From contig JAHBZB010000001.1 in assembly GCA_019635635.1 (NCBI GenBank), forward strand, positions 1,364,001 to 1,428,000: a stretch of 64,000 nt of DNA, in the 5' to 3' direction. A program made the translations under genes and the position numbers. Shown piece by piece: positions 54,365 to 62,241 of the stretch. Positions within the stretch are counted from its first letter, which is position 1, and every line of letters starts with the position of its first letter. The notes under the pieces were generated by a model. It made no database searches. It was given only the letters and a program-made list of their open reading frames with translations, and was not told where the DNA came from. The stretch is from Xanthobacteraceae bacterium (lineage in GTDB: Bacteria > Pseudomonadota > Alphaproteobacteria > Rhizobiales > Xanthobacteraceae).

Positions 54365-55057
54365 ATGAGCATTGAAGGCAAGGCAGGCCACGGGCAGGGC
54401 GGTTTCGCCACCCAGATCGGCAACGCCAAATTCGAATTCAAGGTCGCCACGTTCGACGACCGTAAAATCACCGGCGGCCAGGTCGCCGAAGCGGCGGGCG
54501 CGCACCCTATCGAAAATTTCGTCATCCTCGCGCAGCTTCCGAGCTTCGAGATCGAAACGCTTCGCCCGCAGGAAACCGCAGACCTCACTAAGGTCCTCCG
54601 TTTCTTCGTGATCGAAGGTGATGGCACCGACAAGTTTTTCGTGGACGGCCTCAGCCTAGAGTGGCCGAAAAAGAAACTAAGCGGCAACCACATCAAGATA
54701 CTCGTCGGTAAGGAAGACGAGAACGTCGAGCTGTTTCTGGAGCTTATGAACGAACCCGACAAGCTCATTGCCGACGACGACCACGTGCAGATCGGCGAGC
54801 CCGGCGTCGAGAAGATGAAAACGCAAAAGACCGGCGTGACCATCAAGGTGAACGCGAAGCCGCATAAGTGGGAGAAACCGAAAATCTCCTATGCAGAGGT
54901 CGTTGGTCTGTCCGAATACGCGAGCCAGCCGAACATCCCTTACACGATCACTTTCACGAAGGGGCCGAATAAGCCTCAGGGCGATCTCGTAAAGGGCGAT
55001 TCAGTGCACGTCAGGGATGGGATGGATTTCCATGTATCGCCAACTGGCGAGTCATAA
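54365..55057 (+). CDS. Multi-ubiquitin domain protein
   Basis: The 230-residue protein holds three ubiquitin-like beta-grasp repeats: about 22-83 (FEFKVATFDDRKITGGQVAE), 90-151 (KFFVDGLSLEWPKKKLSGNH) and 157-228 (VTIKVNAKPHKWEKPKISYA). This is the architecture of the bacterial Multiubiquitin family, normally found next to E1-like genes. The C terminus ends PTGES without a Gly-Gly, so it may need processing or act as a scaffold. GGAAGGGGG precedes ATG 54365. First gene of the operon. Confidence 0.85.
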   Translation: MSIEGKAGHGQGGFATQIGNAKFEFKVATFDDRKITGGQVAEAAGAHPIENFVILAQLPSFEIETLRPQETADLTKVLRFFVIEGDGTDKFFVDGLSLEWPKKKLSGNHIKILVGKEDENVELFLELMNEPDKLIADDDHVQIGEPGVEKMKTQKTGVTIKVNAKPHKWEKPKISYAEVVGLSEYASQPNIPYTITFTKGPNKPQGDLVKGDSVHVRDGMDFHVSPTGES

Positions 55058-56249
55058 CGACGACATCCGTCGTCTCGTCGAAAAAGGATACGCGATCGCG
55101 GTCGATAGCACTTATCACCTGATCGTGCGCGACATTCCTTATCTCGATGCGAAACGCGCTCTCCAGTGGGGCGCGTTCGTCACCCCATTCTCTTTCCACG
55201 GCGATCAAGTGAGGCAGAAGGACCATCAGGTCTTCTTCGCCGGCACGCATCCTTACAATATGGATGGCTCGCGGATCACGGAGATCGGCGGTGGTGAGAC
55301 GACACTCACGCTAAGCGCCGCCTCCTCGGACGTTGTCGTTCAGCGCCAGTTCTCCAACAAGCTCATCGTGAACGGGCAAAAAGTCGATTACCCGGACTTC
55401 TTCGCGAAAATCGAAAACTACACGCGATTGATCGCAGGCCCGGCTATGGCGCTCTATCCGAACGAGGCTAAGCCGTTCACCTATCGCACCGTCGTAACTG
55501 ACGACGACACGGTGTTCAAAATTCAGGACACCATGACGAGCTTCGCGCAGATCACCGAGCTCTCCCAAAAGTTCAAAGAAGAAATTGTCGCGATTATCGG
55601 GCTCGGCGGCACTGGCGCGTATTTGCTTGATTTCCTCACCAAGATGCAAGTGAGGGAAATTCGCGGTTTCGACGGCGATTGCTTCCACAGGCATAACCAG
55701 TTCCGTTCGCCAGGCCGCTTCCAACTCGACGAGTTCGAAAAGCCTAAGGCCGAGGTCTATCAGGGCCGGTACGAAAACTTCCGCGAAGGGATCAAACTCA
55801 CAGCGAAATACATCGACGCGACCTCCGCCGCCGATTTCGAGGGCGTAACCTTTGCGTTCGTCGCGGTCGATAAAGGCAGCGCCCGGAAGGAAATTTTCGA
55901 GTTGCTAATCGCGCTGAAAATTCCGTTCATCGATGTTGGAATGGGTCTGAACCGCCCCAATGGCGGCCCGCTTTCGGGCCAGCTCCGGGCCACATACTAC
56001 GCGCCGGAGGAAGCCCAAGCGCGCATGGACAAAGAGTTTGCGATGCTCGTCGATCACCCTGACGCGGAGTATCGTGTGAACGTGCAGATTGCCGAATTGA
56101 ACGCGCTAAACGCATCGCTCGCGATCCTTGAATACAAAAAGATAAAAGGTTTTTACTTCGACAGCACCACGAATTTTCATTTCGTGTTCCGAATTCCAGA
56201 TACGACAATCATTGCCAGGTCGGAGGACGATGAAGCTCAAACGGATTAG
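55032..56249 (+). CDS. E1-like ThiF-family adenylyltransferase with N-terminal DUF6791-like domain
   Basis: The 405-residue product has an N-terminal domain (about 1-165; GYAIAVDSTYHLIVRDIPYL, HQVFFAGTHPYNMDGS) and a ThiF/E1 adenylation domain: IIGLGGTGAYLLDFL (189-203), GFDGDCFHRHNQFRSPGRF with Asp214/216 and Arg225, and AFVAVDKGSARKE. Such enzymes adenylate the C terminus of ubiquitin-like proteins. No clear transfer cysteine or fused E2 domain is seen. ATG 55032 overlaps the previous gene; ATG 55017 is an alternative. Confidence 0.85.
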   Translation: MYRQLASHNDDIRRLVEKGYAIAVDSTYHLIVRDIPYLDAKRALQWGAFVTPFSFHGDQVRQKDHQVFFAGTHPYNMDGSRITEIGGGETTLTLSAASSDVVVQRQFSNKLIVNGQKVDYPDFFAKIENYTRLIAGPAMALYPNEAKPFTYRTVVTDDDTVFKIQDTMTSFAQITELSQKFKEEIVAIIGLGGTGAYLLDFLTKMQVREIRGFDGDCFHRHNQFRSPGRFQLDEFEKPKAEVYQGRYENFREGIKLTAKYIDATSAADFEGVTFAFVAVDKGSARKEIFELLIALKIPFIDVGMGLNRPNGGPLSGQLRATYYAPEEAQARMDKEFAMLVDHPDAEYRVNVQIAELNALNASLAILEYKKIKGFYFDSTTNFHFVFRIPDTTIIARSEDDEAQTD

Positions 56250-56631
56250 CCTTCTGCGGGTGCACTATATGCCCAAGCAACTCACTCCGGGCATCCTATA
56301 TGTCTCGGAAAAATTTGGGACGGCCTCGCACCTTTGCGCCTGCGGCTGCGGATTAACCGTGACAACACCAATCACCGCAAACCGGTGGTCCTTCACCGCA
56401 GGCGCTAACGGTCCGACTCTCCGACCCTCGGTGGGAAATTGGGAGCAACCGTGCAGGACGCACTACATCATCGATGACGGTGATGTCTTGTGGTGCGAGT
56501 CGTGGACTCCAGAGGAAGTGTTGGCAGGCCGCGCGCGCGAGAAGGCGAAGCGCGACGCTTACTACGACAAGCTTTACGCTCCATGGTACCGCCGCCTCTG
56601 GAATTGGCTGAAAGGCTTGTTTATGCAATGA
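56230..56631 (+). CDS. DUF6527 family protein
   Basis: The 133-residue protein has the DUF6527 pattern: GILYVSEKFGTASHLCACGC G (two parts), NRWSFTAGANGPTLRPSVGN and CRTHYIIDDGDVLW. The CxCGC cysteines with the later Cys-x-x-His are probable zinc ligands. The C terminus is an amphipathic Trp-rich helix (WYRRLWNWLKGLFMQ). The family is regularly encoded with Multiubiquitin and E1 genes; its role is unknown. GGAGG precedes ATG 56230, and both ends overlap neighbours. Confidence 0.82.
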   Translation: MKLKRISLLRVHYMPKQLTPGILYVSEKFGTASHLCACGCGLTVTTPITANRWSFTAGANGPTLRPSVGNWEQPCRTHYIIDDGDVLWCESWTPEEVLAGRAREKAKRDAYYDKLYAPWYRRLWNWLKGLFMQ

Positions 56632-57575
56632 GCGCCGAAGCGAACGAAGCGTCGAAGAAGGCCTTTCGCGTGCTCGCCCTCGATGGCGGCGGCGCTAAAG
56701 GGTTTTATACGCTCGGCGTCTTGAAGGAGATTGAAGCGCTCACCCAAGGGCCGTTGTGCAAGTCGTTCGATCTCATCGTGGGAACGAGCACAGGCTCCAT
56801 TATCGCTTCGCTGCTCTGCCTCGGGAAATCGGTCGATGAGATCACCGAGCTCTATCGGCAGCACGTTGTGCCGGTAATGAAACCCTGGACCCCTTGGCAA
56901 AAGTCTGCGGCGCTTCGGCGGCTCGCGGATGAAGTGCTGGGAGAATTGACCTTTGAGGCAGCGCAGACCCGCATCGGCATTGTCGCCACCAATTGGCGTG
57001 ACGAAAGGCCCTTTATCTTCAAATCTGATCCCATGCAGGCATATAAGCGCAGCGCCTCTTTTGTGCCGGGCTTCGGCGTGCGTATAGCTGACGCCGTTCA
57101 GGCGTCCTGTTCTGCGTATCCGTTCTTCTGCCGCAAGGAAATCACCACGAGCCAGGGCGAGAAATATCTTCTCGCCGATGGCGGCTACTGCGCAAACAAT
57201 CCGACGCTCTACGCCATCGCTGATGCCGTTCGCGCACTCCAAGTGCCAAGGTCCGATGTCCGCGTGGTCAGCATTGGCGTTGGCGAATATCCCGAGCCGC
57301 ATCGTTCGGTTCTTAGCGTTCTGCGCTGGATTGGCTATCTTTTCACGGTTCGCCTGCTGCAAAAAGTAATGGAAATAAACACGCAGTCGATGGAGCAGCT
57401 GCGAGAAGTTCTTTTCTCCGACATAGAAACCATCCGGATCAACGAACGGTACACCGAGCCCGAGATGGCGACGGACATGTTCGAGCATGACCTGAATAAG
57501 CTCGGCGCCCTTTGGTCCAAAGGCCGTCAGTCGTTCGAGACCTATGAGGCCCGACTTAAGAACGTGTTTGCGTGA
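56628..57575 (+). CDS. Patatin-like phospholipase (CapV/CapE-type CBASS effector)
   Basis: The 315-residue protein has a complete patatin active site: oxyanion loop ALDGGGAKGFYTLGVL (residues 17-32), nucleophile Ser54 in VGTSTGS and Asp184 in LADGGYCANNP. In CBASS such lipases are switched on by the cyclic nucleotide made by the adjacent CD-NTase and destroy the inner membrane, killing the infected cell. ATG 56628 overlaps the DUF6527 stop by 4 nt. The effector role is inferred from its CD-NTase neighbour. Confidence 0.93.
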   Translation: MSAEANEASKKAFRVLALDGGGAKGFYTLGVLKEIEALTQGPLCKSFDLIVGTSTGSIIASLLCLGKSVDEITELYRQHVVPVMKPWTPWQKSAALRRLADEVLGELTFEAAQTRIGIVATNWRDERPFIFKSDPMQAYKRSASFVPGFGVRIADAVQASCSAYPFFCRKEITTSQGEKYLLADGGYCANNPTLYAIADAVRALQVPRSDVRVVSIGVGEYPEPHRSVLSVLRWIGYLFTVRLLQKVMEINTQSMEQLREVLFSDIETIRINERYTEPEMATDMFEHDLNKLGALWSKGRQSFETYEARLKNVFA

Positions 57576-57584
57576 GGCGCACCC

Positions 57585-58472
57585 ATGGCCATTAGCGAAA
57601 ATCAGCTTGAGACCTGGTGCCATATCGGAGCAGCGGCGACTTCGAAGGCGACCTACAACACCGTCAAGACCGCACTGGAGCGCGCCGACTCGCCCTATGC
57701 GACGCGCGATATTTTTCTTCAGGGCTCCTATGGCAACGATACCAACGTCGCCCGTGATAGCGACGTGGATGTGGTGATATGCGATCACTCGATTCACTAC
57801 TTCGACGTCAACGATGTTCAAGGCGACGCGCGCGCGCGCTTCGATGCGACCCGTAGTGCTACCGAGTGGTCAGCAGAGAAGTTCAAACAGCAGGTGGCGG
57901 CGCATATTCGGGCACAATTTGGAAGCACCGTTTCCGTCGGCGACAAAGCCATCTTCATTCCAGGTTCCGGGAACAGGCGCGATTGCGATGTCCTCGCGTG
58001 CACTGAGTTTCGGAAGTATTTCCGGTACACGAACGGCGGCTCGCAGGATTATCACGAGGGCGTTTGCTTTTTCCTGCCCGACGGAACGCGCGTTGTGAAC
58101 TATCCCAAGATGCACATGGCCAATTGCACGACCAAGCATCAGGCGACCAATCAATGGTTCAAGCCGACGATCCGGATGTACAAGAACATGCGCAACCGCA
58201 TGCTTGACCAAGGCCGCATTGCTGCGGGTTTGGCGCCCTCGTATTTCATTGAGGGGCTGCTTTACAATGTTCCGGAAGCGAAGTTCGGTGGCAGCAACGT
58301 CGCGAATTTCACCGATACGCTTAACTGGATCTATTCCGCCGATCGCTCAAAGTTCGTGTGTGCGAATGAGAGGTTTTATTTGTTCCATCCCACATCCAAG
58401 GTCACGTGGCGGGTAGAAAATTGCAAAGCTTTCTTGGATGCGCTTGTCAATTTTTGGAACGCAGGCGGATGA
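57585..58472 (+). CDS. CD-NTase (cGAS/DncV-like nucleotidyltransferase)
   Basis: The 295-residue enzyme has the nucleotidyltransferase motif FLQGSYGNDTNVARDSDVDV (GS at 47-48, Asp60 and Asp62) and the third acidic site RRDCDVLACTEF (Asp133/135), followed by a helical OAS-like second half (NQWFKPTIRMYKNMRNRM). Such enzymes make cyclic oligonucleotide alarms on phage infection. It ends NFWNAGG; a C-terminal glycine is needed when E1-type Cap2 enzymes conjugate CD-NTases. It follows the patatin gene by 9 nt. Confidence 0.93.
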   Translation: MAISENQLETWCHIGAAATSKATYNTVKTALERADSPYATRDIFLQGSYGNDTNVARDSDVDVVICDHSIHYFDVNDVQGDARARFDATRSATEWSAEKFKQQVAAHIRAQFGSTVSVGDKAIFIPGSGNRRDCDVLACTEFRKYFRYTNGGSQDYHEGVCFFLPDGTRVVNYPKMHMANCTTKHQATNQWFKPTIRMYKNMRNRMLDQGRIAAGLAPSYFIEGLLYNVPEAKFGGSNVANFTDTLNWIYSADRSKFVCANERFYLFHPTSKVTWRVENCKAFLDALVNFWNAGG

Positions 58473-58484
58473 TTGCTCGTTCGT

Positions 58485-58520
58485 CAACTTATTAGCTTTT
58501 TCGGCAAAGCTAACAAGTTG
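58485..58520. repeat. Island palindrome, copy C
   Basis: Arms CAACTTATTAGCTTT (58485-58499) and AAAGCTAACAAGTTG (58506-58520) form a 15-bp stem with one mismatch. It starts 12 nt after the CD-NTase stop codon and separates the CBASS-like operon from the cupin genes. Confidence 0.8.
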
Positions 58521-58580
58521 CTTGCAGGCGCTGACAGTCTTGCAACAATAGAGAAATCGTCGCGATCGAGCTTCTCGGAC

Positions 58581-58979
58581 ATGTGCCCGCAGGCTCGCCA
58601 ATCCAATGGAGCCCAAAATATAGAAATTAAGCGGGTCGGCTCACGGCCTTCGACACAAGGGCCAGAAGAGTATTTCACAGGAACTGTACGGATCGATCCC
58701 CTTCAGGAAGCGCCAAGTCCAGCGCGCATAAACGCTGCATGCGTTACTTTCGAGCCTGGTGCGAGGACTGCTTGGCATACCCATCCTTTAGGCCAAACCT
58801 TGATTATCGTTTCTGGTCTCGGCTGGGTGCAACGGGAAGGAGGGCCGATTGAAGAAGTTCAGCCAGGAGATGTAGTCTGGTTTCCACCCGACTTGAAGCA
58901 CTGGCACGGTGCTTCGCCGACCGTCGCAATGACTCACTATGCGATCCAAGAGAAGCTAGACGGCAAGGCTGTTACCTGA
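58581..58979 (+). CDS. Cupin-domain protein, C-terminally truncated by a nonsense codon
   Basis: The 132-residue protein begins at ATG 58581 and has the cupin motifs [20 protein letters not shown] (metal His) and [19 protein letters not shown]. It belongs to the small (R)-mandelonitrile-lyase-like cupin group. The stop TGA at 58977-58979 stands where relatives have Trp: beyond it the same frame continues MEKVSDQQYRK to TAA at 59013-59015, the normal family end. The loss of 12 residues may or may not affect function. Substrate is unknown. Confidence 0.82.
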   Translation: MCPQARQSNGAQNIEIKRVGSRPSTQGPEEYFTGTVRIDPLQEAPSPARINAACVTFEPGARTAWHTHPLGQTLIIVSGLGWVQREGGPIEEVQPGDVVWFPPDLKHWHGASPTVAMTHYAIQEKLDGKAVT

Positions 58980-59027
58980 ATGGAAAAGGTCAGCGACCAG
59001 CAATATCGAAAGTAATGAAAAAAAGCG

Positions 59028-59357
59028 ATGCAGATAACTGGCATACCCTTCGGAGTTACGGACTGGTCGAGTGTGAAGGCAACGACCCACAATGGCGAGG
59101 CAGGGAAAGCGACTTGGCGCACGCAACACTTTGGCGATATTCGCGTTCGTCTCGTCGAGTACTCAACTGGCTACATCGCTGATCATTGGTGCGATAAAGG
59201 ACATATTCTCTTCTGCCTGGAAGGTCAGTTAGATACTGAGCTTGCTGACGGTCGCACGTTCACTTTGATGCCGGGGATGAGTTATCAGGTCGCCGATAAA
59301 GCTGAACCTCATCGCTCTAGAACAGAGGTCGGCGCGTTGCTATTTATTGTAGACTGA
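59028..59357 (+). CDS. DHCW-motif cupin protein
   Basis: The 109-residue single-domain cupin carries YIADHWCDKGHILFCLEGQL, the motif that names the DHCW cupin family, and ends with LMPGMSYQVADKAEPHRSRT. Members are small beta barrels, probably metal-binding, with no established reaction. It follows the truncated cupin by 48 nt, in the segment between palindrome copies C and D. Confidence 0.85.
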   Translation: MQITGIPFGVTDWSSVKATTHNGEAGKATWRTQHFGDIRVRLVEYSTGYIADHWCDKGHILFCLEGQLDTELADGRTFTLMPGMSYQVADKAEPHRSRTEVGALLFIVD

Positions 59358-59397
59358 GTTGGCGCTGTTTCGCGTCGCCCTATCAGAGCTAAGAACG

Positions 59398-59431
59398 AAC
59401 TTATTAACTTTTGCAGAAAAGCTAACAAGTC
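59398..59431. repeat. Island palindrome, copy D
   Basis: Arms ACTTATTAACTTTT (59399-59412) and AAAAGCTAACAAGT (59417-59430) surround GCAG. It lies 41 nt after the stop of the DHCW cupin gene. Confidence 0.75.
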
Positions 59432-59479
59432 GGCGGCCGCCGCAGTTCTCTCGCGGCAGAATTCGGCACCGTCCGCTTT

Positions 59480-60013
59480 TCAGCCAGGCCATCTCCGGTG
59501 AAGCTCGTCGATATAGAATACGTGCGCGTGGCGAGCGTCGCCGTGTTCTCTTAAATGGGGATGGCCTGCAGGAAGATCCGAATGTTCATGGGCGGGATGG
59601 GTTTCTTCTCGCCGCCAAAGTAATAGAGCCAGTAGAACCCCTAGAACCGCGATGCAGGCAAGCGCAAAAAATCCAGCAAGTAAGCCGTAACGCGCGACGG
59701 TCCAGCCGCCGGCTGGATAAGTTAGCAGCCAGCAGATGTGAGAGAGAGAAAACTGCGCGGCAAAAAAGCGGCGGCCGATTATTCGAAGCAGCTGAGCGCC
59801 GAATTAGGCGTCCTCCTGGGCAAGCGGCGCCAGTGCGGCATACGCCACCATTTTTATGGCGAGAGCAGTCCCGAGAACTAAGCCTGCATTCGCGCCGGCA
59901 AGGCGGTAGGCAAGCAGGCTCCGCGCTACCGTAAGAAGGCCTGTTCCAATCAACGCAATAACTTGCGCGGCAAATAGATGCCGGTAGGTCCGATTTCTTA
60001 GAACTCTTAGCAT
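59480..60013 (-). pseudogene. MFS transporter remnant (internal deletion and stop)
   Basis: From ATG 60013 the frame reads MLRVLRNRTYRHLFAAQVIA and two N-terminal helices, then a TAA at 59804. After it the same frame continues with FFAAQFSLSHICWLLTYPAG, a helix pair, and a His-rich tail (RHAHVFYIDELHRRWPG) ending at 59480, which is the C-terminal part of the same transporter type. The whole is about 178 codons where an intact copy has about 400, so the middle is deleted. It marks decay at the right edge of the island. Confidence 0.8.
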
Positions 60014-60110
60014 AGCGAAAGTTTTGTCATTTCTATCGACAAGAGGCCATGCCGTTGGGCAAGGCGCCGAAGATGGAAAAGCAAGATTATCGCAGAGCGC
60101 GAATGAAGCA

Positions 60111-60443
60111 CTATTCGAAGATCACTGGCTTAGAAGAAGCGCGTGATCTCCTTTTTTCGGTTCTGCCATTTAGGCGATCGCTAATGGCTCTTCCTTGACT
60201 GAAATGTACGTAAAACTTTTCCTCAACAGCAACGGGCTCTCCCGTAAATGGATTTCTCCCCATTCGAGCGGACCGGGATCTGACCGAGAAGATTCCAAAA
60301 TTACGAAGTTCTACTCTTTTGCCTTCAGCTAGAGCTGACGAGATTTTCTCGAGTATTCCGTCAACGACTTGTTCTATCTCTCCGCGATGAAGGTGCGGGT
60401 GAGCATTGGCTATTCTCAAAATCAGTTGGGACTTAATTGTCAT
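60111..60443 (-). CDS. HU/IHF family DNA-binding protein
   Basis: The 110-residue product has the complete HU/IHF fold: MTIKSQLILRIANAHPHLHR, then VDGILEKISSALAEGKRVEL, RNFGIFSVRSRSARMGRNPF TGE (two parts) and a basic C-terminal tail. RNPFTGE is the DNA-inserting beta-arm. By the NFGIF-x-V pattern it resembles the IHF beta subunit, but it is diverged and sits at the island edge, so an accessory rather than the housekeeping copy is likely. IHF-like proteins assist integrases. Confidence 0.88.
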   Translation of the reverse strand: MTIKSQLILRIANAHPHLHRGEIEQVVDGILEKISSALAEGKRVELRNFGIFSVRSRSARMGRNPFTGEPVAVEEKFYVHFSQGRAISDRLNGRTEKRRSRASSKPVIFE

Positions 60444-60571
60444 GTTGTTTCATCGATCAGCGTGAGAAACGAAGGCATTCAAATAGCGACTTGAAATTTA
60501 GCGGCCTCTACGTACGGTGCCGCCCAAGAATAGGATAATCGGGCAAAATGTATCAGTAAAATGCCGCTTTA

Positions 60572-60600
60572 TTGACATTGATGGCTATTTATTAGTAGTT
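60572..60600 (+). promoter_or_regulatory. Possible promoter of the pnt operon
   Basis: TTGACA (60572-60577) is followed after about 17 nt by a weak -10 (GTAGTT/TAGTTT). It lies 90 nt upstream of pntAA. The 246 nt between the IHF-like gene and pntAA hold nothing else recognisable. Confidence 0.3.
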
Positions 60601-60689
60601 TTCGCAATATCGGGCTTAGGTACGCTATTTCTGCGGACCCGGCGGTTCGTGGAATTGTTTGATCCGGGTCTCCGGGTTCGAGGGCGTAC

Positions 60690-61811
60690 ATGAGAATTGC
60701 AATCCCGGCTGAAACCGAACAGGGCGAGCCGCGCGTCGCGGCTACTCCCGATACCGTAAAGCGCTACGTGCAACTCGGCGCGAAAGTCGCCGTCGAGAAG
60801 GGCGCGGGCGTGAAGTCCGGCGTGCTCGACGCGGACTACGCTGCTGTTGGCGCCGAAGTCGGCAGCGGTGTCGTGAAAGAAGCCGACATTGTTTTGAAAG
60901 TGCGCCGTCCCACGAAAGCGGAGCTTGGCTCGTACAAGCCCGGCGCGCTCGTGATCTCGATTATGGACCCTTACGGCAACGACGCCGCGCTCGCCGACAT
61001 GGCAGCGGCGAAGGTCAATGCCTTTGCGATGGAATTCATGCCGCGCATCACGCGCGCGCAGGTGATGGACGTGTTGTCCTCGCAGGCAAACCTCGCGGGC
61101 TACCGCGCGGTAGTCGATGGCGCCGCTGAGTATGGCCGCGCGCTGCCGATGATGATGACGGCGGCGGGCACTGTGCCGGCTGCGCGCATCTTCATCATGG
61201 GTGTCGGGGTCGCCGGTTTGCAGGCAATCGCAACCGCGCGGCGCATGGGTGCGGTCGTGACCGCGACCGACGTTCGCCCCGCGACCAAGGAGCAGGTCGA
61301 ATCGCTCGGCGCGAAATTCCTGGCGGTCGAAGACGAGGAATTCAAAAACGCACAGACCGCGGGCGGCTACGCCAAGGAAATGTCCAAAGAGTATCAGGCG
61401 AAGCAGGCCGCACTCACTGCCGAGCACATCAAGAAGCAGGACATCGTAATCACGACTGCGCTGATCCCGGGCCGTCCGGCGCCGAAGTTAGTCACCAAAG
61501 AAATGGTTGCGTCGATGAAGCCGGGTTCGGTGCTCATCGATCTCGCGGTCGAGCGTGGCGGCAACGTCGAGGGCGCGGAGCCGGGCAAGATTGCGGACGT
61601 GAACGGCGTGAAGATCGTGGGGCACCTCAACGTGCCGGGGCGTCTCGCCGCTACCGCGTCGGCGCTGTACGCGAAGAACCTTTTTGCTTTCGTCGAGACC
61701 ATGTTCGACAAGGAAAAGAAGTTCGCTCCGAATTACGACGATGAGCTGATCAAGGCGACGCTGCTGACTAAAAACGGCGCGGTCGTCCACCCGAATTTCA
61801 AGAAGGGATAA
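60690..61811 (+). CDS. pntAA: NAD(P) transhydrogenase subunit alpha part 1 (PntAA)
   Basis: The 373-residue NAD(H)-binding domain I of the proton-translocating transhydrogenase begins [20 protein letters not shown]. It has [20 protein letters not shown] as its Rossmann motif and [20 protein letters not shown]. Three separate genes, rather than the E. coli two-gene form, are typical of Alphaproteobacteria. With PntAB and PntB it couples hydride transfer from NADH to NADP+ to proton entry. PntAB starts 4 nt later. Confidence 0.95.
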   Translation: MRIAIPAETEQGEPRVAATPDTVKRYVQLGAKVAVEKGAGVKSGVLDADYAAVGAEVGSGVVKEADIVLKVRRPTKAELGSYKPGALVISIMDPYGNDAALADMAAAKVNAFAMEFMPRITRAQVMDVLSSQANLAGYRAVVDGAAEYGRALPMMMTAAGTVPAARIFIMGVGVAGLQAIATARRMGAVVTATDVRPATKEQVESLGAKFLAVEDEEFKNAQTAGGYAKEMSKEYQAKQAALTAEHIKKQDIVITTALIPGRPAPKLVTKEMVASMKPGSVLIDLAVERGGNVEGAEPGKIADVNGVKIVGHLNVPGRLAATASALYAKNLFAFVETMFDKEKKFAPNYDDELIKATLLTKNGAVVHPNFKKG

Positions 61812-61815
61812 GGCG

Positions 61816-62232
61816 ATGATCGATTTCGTATCGCTTGCTCTTTCGGCCTGTGCCGATGTCAGTGCTTCCATCAACGCGGAAGAACTGCTTCCGCTTGGCG
61901 TGATACCAGTCGCGAGCGCCGCGGCTGCCGCCAGTCCCTTTATCTTTCAGGTCTCTATCTTCGTGCTCGCCTGCTTCGTCGGCTATTACGTCGTATGGTC
62001 GGTGACGCCGGCGCTGCATACGCCGCTGATGTCGGTCACGAACGCGATCTCGTCGGTAATCGTCGTCGGCGCTTTGCTTTCTATCGGCGTTCCGCTCGCG
62101 GGTGACGCAAGCGGAGCATGGTGGGCGCGCGCGCTCGGCTTTTTTGCGCTGATCATGGCGTCGGTGAATATCTTCGGCGCATTCCTCGTCACGCAGCGCA
62201 TGCTTGCGATGTACACGCAAAAGAAGAAGTGA
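61816..62232 (+). CDS. pntAB: NAD(P) transhydrogenase subunit alpha part 2 (PntAB)
   Basis: The 138-residue membrane subunit supplies part of the proton channel. It has three hydrophobic helices with [29 protein letters not shown] (two parts), the conserved family block, and ends [16 protein letters not shown]. The 40 residues before the first helix are longer than usual. It lies between pntAA and pntB with gaps of 4 and 9 nt. Confidence 0.94.
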   Translation: MIDFVSLALSACADVSASINAEELLPLGVIPVASAAAAASPFIFQVSIFVLACFVGYYVVWSVTPALHTPLMSVTNAISSVIVVGALLSIGVPLAGDASGAWWARALGFFALIMASVNIFGAFLVTQRMLAMYTQKKK

Positions 62233-62241
62233 GCGCGAGCC

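Noticed and set aside
58749-58766. Right attachment site: TTCGAGCCTGGTGCG resembles the tRNA-Lys T-arm
   Set aside because: It lies within the cupin coding sequence, encodes conserved residues there, and lacks one base and the CCA end of the tRNA sequence.
52211-59431. Canonical integron attC sites
   Set aside because: The palindromes are only 34-36 bp, with AACTT on the outside and no GTTRRRY/RYYYAAC core boxes or paired L boxes. The integron-like layout is kept only as a hypothesis.
59359-59934. A 191-codon plus-strand frame
   Set aside because: It runs opposite to the MFS remnant, has Arg/Pro-rich shadow composition, and begins within palindrome copy D.
60640-60690. Right attachment site near CCGGGTTCGAGGGCG before pntAA
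   Set aside because: Only GGTTCGAG is shared with the tRNA, which is expected by chance in GC-rich DNA.
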